Origin: Barnesiella propionica | GTDB lineage: Bacteria > Bacteroidota > Bacteroidia > Bacteroidales > Barnesiellaceae | Length of the DNA stretch: 64,000 nucleotides | NCBI RefSeq assembly: GCF_025567045.1 | Contig: NZ_JAOQJK010000001.1 | Location: 62,001-126,000, forward strand | Reading direction: 5' to 3' | Part shown: one piece after another, positions 52,113 to 60,098 of the stretch | Position numbering within the stretch: position 1 is the stretch's first letter | Layout: each line of letters starts with the position of its first letter | The notes under the pieces: generated by a model | What the model was told of the DNA's origin: nothing | Database searches by the model: none | The model's input: the letters and a program-made list of their open reading frames with translations, nothing else | Made by a program: the position numbers and the translations under genes

Positions 52113-53123
52113 TTATATCCTGTCCGCATTGAAACTCCGAACCGCTTCATAGAACGCTTTTATATTCTTTAACGGCACATTCGGGGGGACATCACATCCC
52201 GATGAAATGATATAATTCTTATACTGTACTGTTTTCTCAAGTAACTTTCTCGTAATTAAGAAAACTTCTTCGGAAGACATCATTTTAAAAACTCCTACCG
52301 GATCAAGATTTCCCATAACCAAAACATTTTGCGGAACCTGTTTCAATATTTCAAGCATATCAGCCTTATTTCCGAAATGATATCCCATGGCTCCCGTTTC
52401 CAGCATAGCTCCGGTACAATGTCCCGTATTACCACAATTATGCAGGACTATCATGAAATTATCATCTTGTACTTCTTCTATAATAGCCTTTATATACCGG
52501 GAAGAATAAAGTGAACAATCTTCATTACTGATAAGTCCGGCCGCAGGCTCGGCCATTATTACACCGTTTATCCCTGATTCTTTCATCGCCCGGCAATATT
52601 TCAGTATAAATTGACTACATTTATCCAGTAATAAACTGACTGTATCAGGCTCGGTATATATAGCCATCATGATTTCCGTCATATCGAATAACCGCCCGGC
52701 CAATGAATAAGGCCCTATACACCCGCCAAAAATGGGTTTTTCCTTGATATTCCCGGCTGCCAGACGATTAGCTTTCAAATATTCCGCTACACGGCCTTTT
52801 TCCAGTGAAGGTACTTCAAGCGCTTTCACAGAATCGTAATCCGAAACAAGCCTGTTCACCACGCTCGGCACTTCATTTTCAGGAAAAACCACATCTGCTC
52901 CGAATGCTTCCGCTTCTACCGTCAGGTCCATGATGGTAGTACAGGCATCTGCCGGATACATATCATACAGTCTTTTGATGGCTTCATAATGGACCTGTCC
53001 GTCAGTAACTGCATCAATTACGCGGTTTCCCGTCATTTCAATTCCCGGATGTGTCATGATAGGAATAGCCAACCGTTTTGAAGAATTTAAAGTTTCTTCC
53101 ATCCATTTTCTCATATTTCTCAT
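52113..53123 (-). CDS. UroD/MtaA-family corrinoid methyltransferase
   Basis: 336 residues of UroD barrel fold. The zinc site of MtaA/CmuA-type methyltransferases is complete: H228-x-C230 in VLHNCGNTG and C310 in ISSGCDVPPNVP. PIMTHPGIEMTG at the start and GGCIGPYSLAGRLFDMTE fit the same group. Such enzymes pass a methyl group between a corrinoid protein and a thiol or other acceptor; coenzyme M is not expected in this host, so folate, homocysteine or a substrate ether is more likely. A strong AGGAGGT site lies 7-8 nt before the ATG, rare in this genome. The start is 4 nt after the MetH-activation-like gene. Confidence 0.88.
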   Translation of the reverse strand: MRNMRKWMEETLNSSKRLAIPIMTHPGIEMTGNRVIDAVTDGQVHYEAIKRLYDMYPADACTTIMDLTVEAEAFGADVVFPENEVPSVVNRLVSDYDSVKALEVPSLEKGRVAEYLKANRLAAGNIKEKPIFGGCIGPYSLAGRLFDMTEIMMAIYTEPDTVSLLLDKCSQFILKYCRAMKESGINGVIMAEPAAGLISNEDCSLYSSRYIKAIIEEVQDDNFMIVLHNCGNTGHCTGAMLETGAMGYHFGNKADMLEILKQVPQNVLVMGNLDPVGVFKMMSSEEVFLITRKLLEKTVQYKNYIISSGCDVPPNVPLKNIKAFYEAVRSFNADRI

Positions 53124-53127
53124 AACT

Positions 53128-53796
53128 CTATACCTCCTTTCGTTTGTAACAATTCTTATTTTCGCAAATATTGCATGAATATGCTTTCCGTTCTATATTT
53201 CTGCCTATTCCGATAATTCCGCTCACCGACTTGATAGGCAACATAAGGCAAGAGTCAGTCAATATTATTCCGCAAGGATTATCCGGCAACAAAGAAAATA
53301 ACAATTGCTGCTCTGTAAGTTTCCACCCACAATATCCGGGACTATAAGGATAAGTAAAATCATCATTTACATTCATTGCCAGCTCATCGGAAATCTTTGT
53401 TACACAGGCTTCCGCAATTACGCTTCCTATGGAATCAGCAATGAATTCCTCCAAAATCTCACCTTTGTCCCGAAGTTGCTTCTTATATTTATCGTACGCT
53501 GTTCCCGCAGTCGTGGCAAAAACACAACACTTCTCCATTCCATACAAGTAACGGGTGATTATTCTTCCCGGCTTAAAACGTTTATAGCCGATTTCTACCG
53601 AAACCTTATCTAAAACACTTCCGTCATAGATCTCATAAACATATTGCGGATCACAAATCCGGCTAATTTCATTATAAATCCTATCTACGGATAACAAAAT
53701 ATTTTCTTCCGGTATATGTTTCTTATACCCCATTCCAAGAAAAATCTCCCCTTTATCTATATTCAACGAGGAAAGATTCAGTCTACAATATTTCAT
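53128..53796 (-). CDS. Stand-alone MetH activation-domain-like protein
   Basis: 222 residues. The motif YSPGYCGWKLTEQ (151-163) and the stretch LMLPIKSVSGIIGIGRN (184-200) match the activation domain of B12-dependent methionine synthase, which binds S-adenosylmethionine and re-methylates inactive cob(II)alamin. Here the domain is alone and ends with C208-x2-C211-x4-C216, a possible metal or Fe-S site not found in MetH. In this operon it should keep the corrinoid protein (53872) active. The usual RamA-like ferredoxin activator is not seen. Confidence 0.85.
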   Translation of the reverse strand: MKYCRLNLSSLNIDKGEIFLGMGYKKHIPEENILLSVDRIYNEISRICDPQYVYEIYDGSVLDKVSVEIGYKRFKPGRIITRYLYGMEKCCVFATTAGTAYDKYKKQLRDKGEILEEFIADSIGSVIAEACVTKISDELAMNVNDDFTYPYSPGYCGWKLTEQQLLFSLLPDNPCGIILTDSCLMLPIKSVSGIIGIGRNIERKAYSCNICENKNCYKRKEV

Positions 53797-53871
53797 AAGA
53801 GATCAGTATAAAATAAAAGTCCTATCCAGCCTTTAACTCATGGGATGTTTGCCCTAATCTATAAAATCATT

Positions 53872-54510
53872 TCACATTCCCAATAATTCTTTTGCTTTTT
53901 GCACCGCAGCATTAGCATTCGAAGTATAAGCATCCGCCTTAATCTGTCTTGCAAAATTATCATTCAAAGGAGCTCCTCCTACCATGACTTTCACTTTATC
54001 CCGTACTCCGGCATCCTCCAAGGCTTTAATCACTTCTGCCATATAATTCATTGTCGTAGTCAATAACGCCGACAAACATACGATATCGGCATTCAACTCT
54101 TTTACCGCTTTTACAAATTGTTCACTTGAAACGTCAATTCCCAGATTAATCACTTCAAACCCACACCCCTCGAACATAGAAGCAACAAGATTTTTACCTA
54201 TATCGTGCAAATCGCCTTTCACGGTTCCGATTACAATTTTCCCCAGTGTAGCATTATTTCCATCACTTAATAAAGGTTTGAGTATTTCCAGCGAGCCTTT
54301 CATGGCCCGGGCAGACATCAATAAATTGGGAACAAATGCTTTTCCATCCTGAAAACGTTGCCCTATGACTTCCATTCCTTTAATAAGTGCGTCGCTGATA
54401 ATAACCTGCGGGTTAGCTCCCTCTTCAAGAGCTTTATTTACATTCTCTGTCGCCACTTCGAGTTTGCCGGTCTCGATTGCGACCTGAATCTTATCTAATA
54501 ATGCCTCCAT
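53872..54510 (-). CDS. Corrinoid-binding methyl carrier protein
   Basis: 212 residues. A helical cap (1-85, typical MtaC/MetH layout) precedes the B12-binding Rossmann domain with D100-x-H102-xx-G105 (GDLHDIGKN), whose His replaces the lower ligand of cobalt, then S147-x-L149 and GGAP at 178-181. It carries a methyl group on cobalt between a donor-specific methyltransferase and an acceptor-specific one. Two UroD-type methyltransferases flank it in the same operon, so a full transfer chain is encoded. Confidence 0.95.
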   Translation of the reverse strand: MEALLDKIQVAIETGKLEVATENVNKALEEGANPQVIISDALIKGMEVIGQRFQDGKAFVPNLLMSARAMKGSLEILKPLLSDGNNATLGKIVIGTVKGDLHDIGKNLVASMFEGCGFEVINLGIDVSSEQFVKAVKELNADIVCLSALLTTTMNYMAEVIKALEDAGVRDKVKVMVGGAPLNDNFARQIKADAYTSNANAAVQKAKELLGM

Positions 54511-54524
54511 AATATATATTATTT

Positions 54525-55529
54525 TTATTTTAATTGATCTTGCGCCACCTCAATAAATGCCAGTATATTTTCCAACGAAGTATCCCCCTCAACCGAATGA
54601 GAAGGAGAAAAAATGTATCCTCCGTCTCTTCCTGCTTCCAGTAATTTTTTTGATTCGGCCACGACCTCATCCCGGGTTCCAAACGGTAAAGTCTTCTGCA
54701 TAGAGAGCCCTCCATGAAATGCCAGACGTCCCCTATAACGGGCCAATATATCATATACATCCATTACTTCGGGCTGAAACGGATTAAAACAGTTCAAACC
54801 TATGGATATCAAATCATCGAACAACTCATCCACATCTCCGCAACTATGAATCATGACGAACTTTCCTGCTTCTCTGACACGGCCGTACATACGTTTCAAA
54901 CGGGGATAAATAAATTCCCTCCATAAGTCGTATCCCATAATCAATCCGACCTGTTGTCCCCAATCGTCTCCAAAGTAAACAGCATCAATATCATACTCCA
55001 ACGCTTTGTCTACCTGAGCCAGATTATAGTCACATATCGCGTCCAGTAGTTCATGAACAAAACCGGGATTGATATAAAAATCCATTAACAGATTCTCTAT
55101 ACCACGTAACGTCCAAGCCCGTTCATATAATGAAAAGCCTATCTGGAAACAACGAAATAAATCCGGTTTTTTTTCTATTTCCGATTCGATATTATCATAA
55201 AAACGCGGATCATGCGGATCTGGAAACGTATAGTCCTTCAATGTCGGTTCCGAAAGTAAACAACCTTTTACATCGCCTATATCTTTATCCACACTCCTGT
55301 CCCATATCACTTTAAAAACATCCTGATAAAGATTATTTCCCAAATAATCGAAAAAGCCATAATCATTTCCCAAGTTTAATATATGATTTCCTAATGGAAC
55401 ATCCAGATCTTCCACTCCATAATATTCTTGTAATAATTCTTTCGGTTCCTGTGTAAACTTAAAAGACCAAGGTACATAAGGAGGCTTTTTACCTTCCAGA
55501 ACGGCCCTCACTACTTCGCGCTTTGTCAT
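54525..55529 (-). CDS. UroD-family methyltransferase, second type
   Basis: 334 residues of UroD fold, first gene of the operon. Signs are [33 protein letters not shown]228-x-C230 in [23 protein letters not shown] and [20 protein letters not shown] (key residues GGY-SPSHS). The third zinc ligand Cys of MtaA is replaced by this SPSHS loop with His. The group is common among anaerobes that demethylate methoxylated or methylamine compounds and is most often the substrate:corrinoid methyltransferase. Which of the two UroD enzymes takes the substrate is inference; this one leads the operon and is the more divergent. Confidence 0.88.
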   Translation of the reverse strand: MTKREVVRAVLEGKKPPYVPWSFKFTQEPKELLQEYYGVEDLDVPLGNHILNLGNDYGFFDYLGNNLYQDVFKVIWDRSVDKDIGDVKGCLLSEPTLKDYTFPDPHDPRFYDNIESEIEKKPDLFRCFQIGFSLYERAWTLRGIENLLMDFYINPGFVHELLDAICDYNLAQVDKALEYDIDAVYFGDDWGQQVGLIMGYDLWREFIYPRLKRMYGRVREAGKFVMIHSCGDVDELFDDLISIGLNCFNPFQPEVMDVYDILARYRGRLAFHGGLSMQKTLPFGTRDEVVAESKKLLEAGRDGGYIFSPSHSVEGDTSLENILAFIEVAQDQLK

Positions 55530-55566
55530 TTCGATATTATATTATTTAATTAAAGACACTTTTAAG

Positions 55567-55574
55567 CAAAGATA
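55567..55574 (-). promoter_or_regulatory. -7 box of the corrinoid operon (TATCTTTG)
   Basis: Exact TAnnTTTG on the minus strand, 38 nt before the ATG at 55529. It lies about 50 bp from the opposite -7 box of the AraC gene, so one regulator could control both. Confidence 0.65.
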
Positions 55575-55622
55575 TGGTAAGATATTTATTAATATATATT
55601 CAGAAATTGCCGAAAAATATTC

Positions 55623-55649
55623 TATATTTGCACTATATCTAATATTAGA
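55623..55649 (+). promoter_or_regulatory. AraC gene promoter with overlapping palindrome
   Basis: TATATTTG at 55623-55630 is an exact -7 box. The perfect 12-bp palindrome TCTAATATTAGA (55638-55649) covers the expected transcription start, which is a position for repression or autoregulation. Confidence 0.6.
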
Positions 55650-55658
55650 GATAAAACC

Positions 55659-56531
55659 ATGAAAAAACTAACCTTTGAAAAAATCATACCTGATAACGAA
55701 AGCTCATTCAAAGCAACCATATTTGAAGAAAAATACTTTTCTTCTCCTTTGCACTTCCATCCTGAATTCGAAATCATATTGATCGAAAAAGGAGACGGTT
55801 TATGTTTCTGTGGTGATTATGTAGGCCGGTTCCAACCGGGCGATATTGCCGTATTCGGAAAAGGACTGCCCCACTTTTACTTAAGCGACAACAGGTTCTA
55901 TAAAGAAGACTGTGAAGAAATATGCCAATCCATATGCATTCAATTTAAAGAGGAATTACTTCCTCTGGATTATAAACAAATGCCTGGATTCAAATCAATT
56001 TATCATATATTAAAAGAAGCGGAAAGAGGCGTCTATTTCTTTTCCAAAGGGAATAAAAAACTGATCGAACTTATCCGTTCGATACCTAAAACCAAGCGAT
56101 TCGAAAAAATTATCCAGCTGTATACCATACTCAACATATTGGGAGAATCAAACGGTTATACCGTTCTGGCCTCTTATAACTACCAAAACAATGACATCAG
56201 CCAGGATACCGTATATCAGAAAGTAATAACTTATATAAACAAACATTACCAGCAGGAAATCACGCTCGAAGAACTCGCAGACTCTGTGTGCATGAACCGT
56301 TCCGCTCTTTGCCGCCGGTTCAAGAAAGTTGCAGGCAAAACCATCTTTGAATTTTTAAATGAATTCCGGATAGCATATGCCTGTAAATTAATAGCTAATA
56401 CCGACAACAAAATATCGACTATAGCTTATGACTGCGGATTCAATAATCTGGCACATTTCAACTCTCTATTTAAAACGTATACAAACCATACTCCAAAATC
56501 ATATCGCAATTATTTCCACATGCAAGAATAG
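55659..56531 (+). CDS. AraC-family regulator with cupin sensor domain
   Basis: 290 residues. An N-terminal cupin (about 20-100: SSPLHFHPEFEIILIEKGDG, FQPGDIAVFGKGLPHFYLS) usually binds a sugar or related ligand. The C-terminal AraC domain (about 185-286) has ITLEELADSVCMNRSALCRRFKKVAGKTIFEFLNEFRIAYACKLI (key helix LADSVCMNRSALCRRFK) and ISTIAYDCGFNNLAHFNSLFKTYTNHTPKSYR. It is divergent from the corrinoid operon and convergent with the GH78 genes (26 nt between ends), which marks it as the likely local activator. Ligand unknown, probably a rhamnoside-derived sugar. Confidence 0.93.
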   Translation: MKKLTFEKIIPDNESSFKATIFEEKYFSSPLHFHPEFEIILIEKGDGLCFCGDYVGRFQPGDIAVFGKGLPHFYLSDNRFYKEDCEEICQSICIQFKEELLPLDYKQMPGFKSIYHILKEAERGVYFFSKGNKKLIELIRSIPKTKRFEKIIQLYTILNILGESNGYTVLASYNYQNNDISQDTVYQKVITYINKHYQQEITLEELADSVCMNRSALCRRFKKVAGKTIFEFLNEFRIAYACKLIANTDNKISTIAYDCGFNNLAHFNSLFKTYTNHTPKSYRNYFHMQE

Positions 56532-56557
56532 AACCCGTATCACATCCCCCTTAGTTA

Positions 56558-59500
56558 TCATTGAACAGTAAAATCATACATACCGGAAGATAATTCATAA
56601 ACATATTTCCCGTTCTCTCTACCTTTAAAAGTTACGCCTTCCATACCGGGAGAAACAGAAACCTCGCCCTTTTTCACATTTTGCGGATATAAAGTTTCTA
56701 AATACAATATTGCAGTCGTATTCGCCGGAATTGTAAATTTATAGTGACATTTCGTTCCTTCTACTTTCCAGCTACTTTCTATACGGCCGTACATAGAATC
56801 ATAATATCCTCGGGCATATGTCATTTTCCCTGTAGGATCCGGTTCAGGTTTTAATATAAAATGTTTAAATCCCGGATAATTTTCGTCTCTCTCTATTCCC
56901 AAAGAACAGGAATACAGCCAGTAACCTACCGCACCGAAAGAATAATGATTAAATGAATTCATCTGATTATTTCCACCGAAGCCATTGGAACGAGTATAAG
57001 AATTCAAGCGTTCCCATATCGTAGTAGCCCCTTGCTTCACCGGATAAAGCCAAGAAGGATAACTATCCTGCTGAAGGAGACGATAAGCAATATCGCTCCG
57101 GCCGTTAGCCGATAAAGCGACATTAATCCAGGCCGTACCGATAAAACCGGTCATGAGGGAATAAGGAATACAATCTATTCCGTCGTCGGTCTTATTCTCA
57201 CGTATAACAGTACCGACAAGATTTTCCAAAATTTTACTTCTATCTTTTTTGTCAGGTAAATCAAAAGCTAAAGGTAATACATAAGAAGTTTGGCTGTCGA
57301 CCAAATCTCCTCTTTCCGTTTTATACTTACTGAACTGTTTTCCTCCGGAATGAATTGTCTTTCCCGTAATAACATCTATATATGTTTTATTAAAGAAAGA
57401 CTTTCTTTCCTCATAAAGTTTTTTGAAAAAGGCTTCATCTTCTTTTTTATTCAGTACGGAAGCGATCTTAGCCATTAGTTCCAAATCATAAATAAAATAT
57501 GCCTCCCAAAGAAGAGTCTTATCATTCCTGTCGTCCTCCGGACTCAGCCAATCTCCCAGATTTCCCCACGCACCCGGATCGTCCTGAACGAATATCCCGC
57601 TCTCACGGTCAATATTTTTTCTATATAAGAAATCAATATAATCCTTCATGGCATCGTAATGTTCCGAAAGAGATTGCCGGTCGTTATATTGCATATAATT
57701 TTCCCAGGCAACAGTAATACCGGCACTTCCCCATAATACACCACCGAAGCCACCACCGACCGGAGCGACATCGGCAAACCTGCCGTCACTACGCTGCACA
57801 TCACGCATGGCCTTTATATGACGCTTCAAAAACGGCTGTACATCGGCCAGATAAGTAGCGGTACGGGAAAAAACCGATATATCGCCACTCCATCCCATTC
57901 TCTCATTCCGCTGGGGACAATCGGTAGGAATAGACAAAAAATTACCGAATGTCGACCAAGTTATATTTTTCCATAATTTATTGACATCCTCATTTGAAGA
58001 TTCATAATTAGAAGCCAGATGATGAACCGAACTGATGACTTCTCCTTTTACATCGCTTACCGGAAGGGCAGAAGAAATTCCTGTGATTTCTACATAACGA
58101 TAACCATGAAAAGTAAAACGGGGATTTATCGTCTCTTCTCCACCCCGGGTTATATAAATATCCTGCGCCATAGCTCCCCTGATATTTTCCAGCATGAGCA
58201 TACCTTTATTGTCTTCATACTGAGGTAAATCCGGATATAAAATCTCCGCAAACCGCAACGTAATTTTTTTCCCGGATTCACAACCTGTCAATTTAATCAG
58301 AGGCACGCCTACCATATTCTGTCCCATATCGTAAATATATACGCCGGGACGGACCTCTTTGACCGAAACAGCCGATAGTTCCTTTATCTTACGGGGAGAC
58401 GGGCCTATATCACACATCAGCCTCATATCATCATACTCATTTTGCAATAGACCATGATGCACCGCCGGAGCCGTATTGCCAGCAAGAGGTATAACAGATG
58501 CGTTTTTCCACCTGCTATCATCGTAAGAGGCCGTGCACCATCCTCTCACCGCATCTTCCCGCCCGGCATTATAAACCTCCCCCTGGAAGAAACTCCCGTA
58601 CGTTACAGGGCCCTCGCTATAACATTTCCAGGAATCGGGACGAGTCGTTACAATTTTTTCTCTTCCATCCGAATAAGTAACGACCAGTTTCGCCAGTAAC
58701 GACTGCCTGTCTCCAAAAAGGTTCCAGGCATCTCCTCTATAAGTAATACCTCCGCTCCACCATCCCTCACTTAATATGGCTCCTATTGCATTTTTACCGG
58801 GACCGATCAGAGAAGTCACATCATATACATGATAAAAATGCGTTTTATTATACTGGGATAAACCGGGATTAAAATAGTCATTCCCGACACGCTTACCATT
58901 TATGTAAACTTCATATATTCCCCGGGCTGTAATATATAAACGGGCTTTTGTTACCCGTCCGGAACTTTCGGAATTAAAAACGGTTCGTAACATGGGTGCG
59001 GCATTCCTGTTTACATTCTTCGTCCGTAATATTCCGTTATGCCCTCCGGTCAGATCGTATCTATGTTTATCCGAGTACAACGTATTGGAAGGCATCCGGT
59101 AATTCTTGATTTCAATATCGGAAAAAGAAGCTTTCATTCCGGGCCAGACCTGAAATCCTATTTCCCCTAAAACCGGAAACGTAATAAAATCACCTCCTTG
59201 TCCCAACGGATTCAGATTCAATTCAGCGACTAAATTTTGCTTTTCTCGACCATTAATATATATCTGTGTATATCCGTATACAGAATTAATATACAGTCGG
59301 TGTTTCTGATAACTATTATCTTTATTAAGGACAAACAAGGGTATTTCGAAACTTTTAAATGGAACATCTTTTTTGTCCGAAGGATGATATCCTACCCTGT
59401 AAACGTTCAGGGAGGCAAGCCCGTTCTTCTTCAAATTTCCTGCATCTATCTCCACAGCGATATATGACTCATTGTATTTGCTCTCGATATTATAGATATT

Positions 59501-60076
59501 CTTGTTTTTATCCATTAAACGATAATCATTCGCACCATAGACAAAAGCCGCTTTAGTCGTCCCGGAAGATTCATCGAATTGTAAAGTACAGCTAACTTTA
59601 TAGACGGGAAGATAATGCGCATAAAGTACCAGATCATTGCTGCCTATCCATTGTGCCCCGTTCCATGCGGAAGAAATCCGGTCCGGCTGCATCAGTCCGG
59701 TCTCGAAGCAGGAAGTCGCCGAATGTCGCTCATTATCCTGGTCCCATACTTGCAATATCCAGTCATATCTGGTTTCCGGACTTAGCGGTAATCCGTCATA
59801 ACGGATATTCAAGGATTCGTCACTCCCTGTTTTACCTGAATCCCAGACAGTCTTACCCGACTCATCCGAAACGGTAATCCGGTAAGCTTTCTGATAACAT
59901 CCGCGACGGCCGTCATCGACCGTCATCTGCCAGCTGAACCGGGGATTCCCGGTCTCTATTCCTAACGGCTCGTGTTCATATTCAACTTTCAGATGCTCCA
60001 CCGTTATTCCAGCCTTTGCAGAAATACAAAACAAGCAACTGCATATCAATACTGTAGCAAATCCCAACACACGCAT
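56558..60076 (-). CDS. GH78 alpha-L-rhamnosidase
   Basis: 1172 residues from ATG 60076, which begins a clear signal peptide (MRVLGFATVLICSCLFCISA); an ATG at 60094 is possible. Order: N-terminal Ig-like domain (VEHLKVEYEHEPLGIETGNPRFSWQM), beta-sandwich modules (YITARGIYEVYINGKRVGNDYFNPG), the (alpha/alpha)6 barrel with SIPTDCPQRNERMGWSGDISVFSRTATYL and DDPGAWGNLGDWLSPEDD, WERLNSYT, and a C-terminal beta domain. The acidic residues in NERMGWSGD and WERL fit the GH78 active site. It removes L-rhamnose from glycosides, here after export, probably in the periplasm or at the surface. Confidence 0.95.
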   Translation of the reverse strand: MRVLGFATVLICSCLFCISAKAGITVEHLKVEYEHEPLGIETGNPRFSWQMTVDDGRRGCYQKAYRITVSDESGKTVWDSGKTGSDESLNIRYDGLPLSPETRYDWILQVWDQDNERHSATSCFETGLMQPDRISSAWNGAQWIGSNDLVLYAHYLPVYKVSCTLQFDESSGTTKAAFVYGANDYRLMDKNKNIYNIESKYNESYIAVEIDAGNLKKNGLASLNVYRVGYHPSDKKDVPFKSFEIPLFVLNKDNSYQKHRLYINSVYGYTQIYINGREKQNLVAELNLNPLGQGGDFITFPVLGEIGFQVWPGMKASFSDIEIKNYRMPSNTLYSDKHRYDLTGGHNGILRTKNVNRNAAPMLRTVFNSESSGRVTKARLYITARGIYEVYINGKRVGNDYFNPGLSQYNKTHFYHVYDVTSLIGPGKNAIGAILSEGWWSGGITYRGDAWNLFGDRQSLLAKLVVTYSDGREKIVTTRPDSWKCYSEGPVTYGSFFQGEVYNAGREDAVRGWCTASYDDSRWKNASVIPLAGNTAPAVHHGLLQNEYDDMRLMCDIGPSPRKIKELSAVSVKEVRPGVYIYDMGQNMVGVPLIKLTGCESGKKITLRFAEILYPDLPQYEDNKGMLMLENIRGAMAQDIYITRGGEETINPRFTFHGYRYVEITGISSALPVSDVKGEVISSVHHLASNYESSNEDVNKLWKNITWSTFGNFLSIPTDCPQRNERMGWSGDISVFSRTATYLADVQPFLKRHIKAMRDVQRSDGRFADVAPVGGGFGGVLWGSAGITVAWENYMQYNDRQSLSEHYDAMKDYIDFLYRKNIDRESGIFVQDDPGAWGNLGDWLSPEDDRNDKTLLWEAYFIYDLELMAKIASVLNKKEDEAFFKKLYEERKSFFNKTYIDVITGKTIHSGGKQFSKYKTERGDLVDSQTSYVLPLAFDLPDKKDRSKILENLVGTVIRENKTDDGIDCIPYSLMTGFIGTAWINVALSANGRSDIAYRLLQQDSYPSWLYPVKQGATTIWERLNSYTRSNGFGGNNQMNSFNHYSFGAVGYWLYSCSLGIERDENYPGFKHFILKPEPDPTGKMTYARGYYDSMYGRIESSWKVEGTKCHYKFTIPANTTAILYLETLYPQNVKKGEVSVSPGMEGVTFKGRENGKYVYELSSGMYDFTVQ

Positions 60077-60098
60077 AAAATCCTCTATATACATATTT

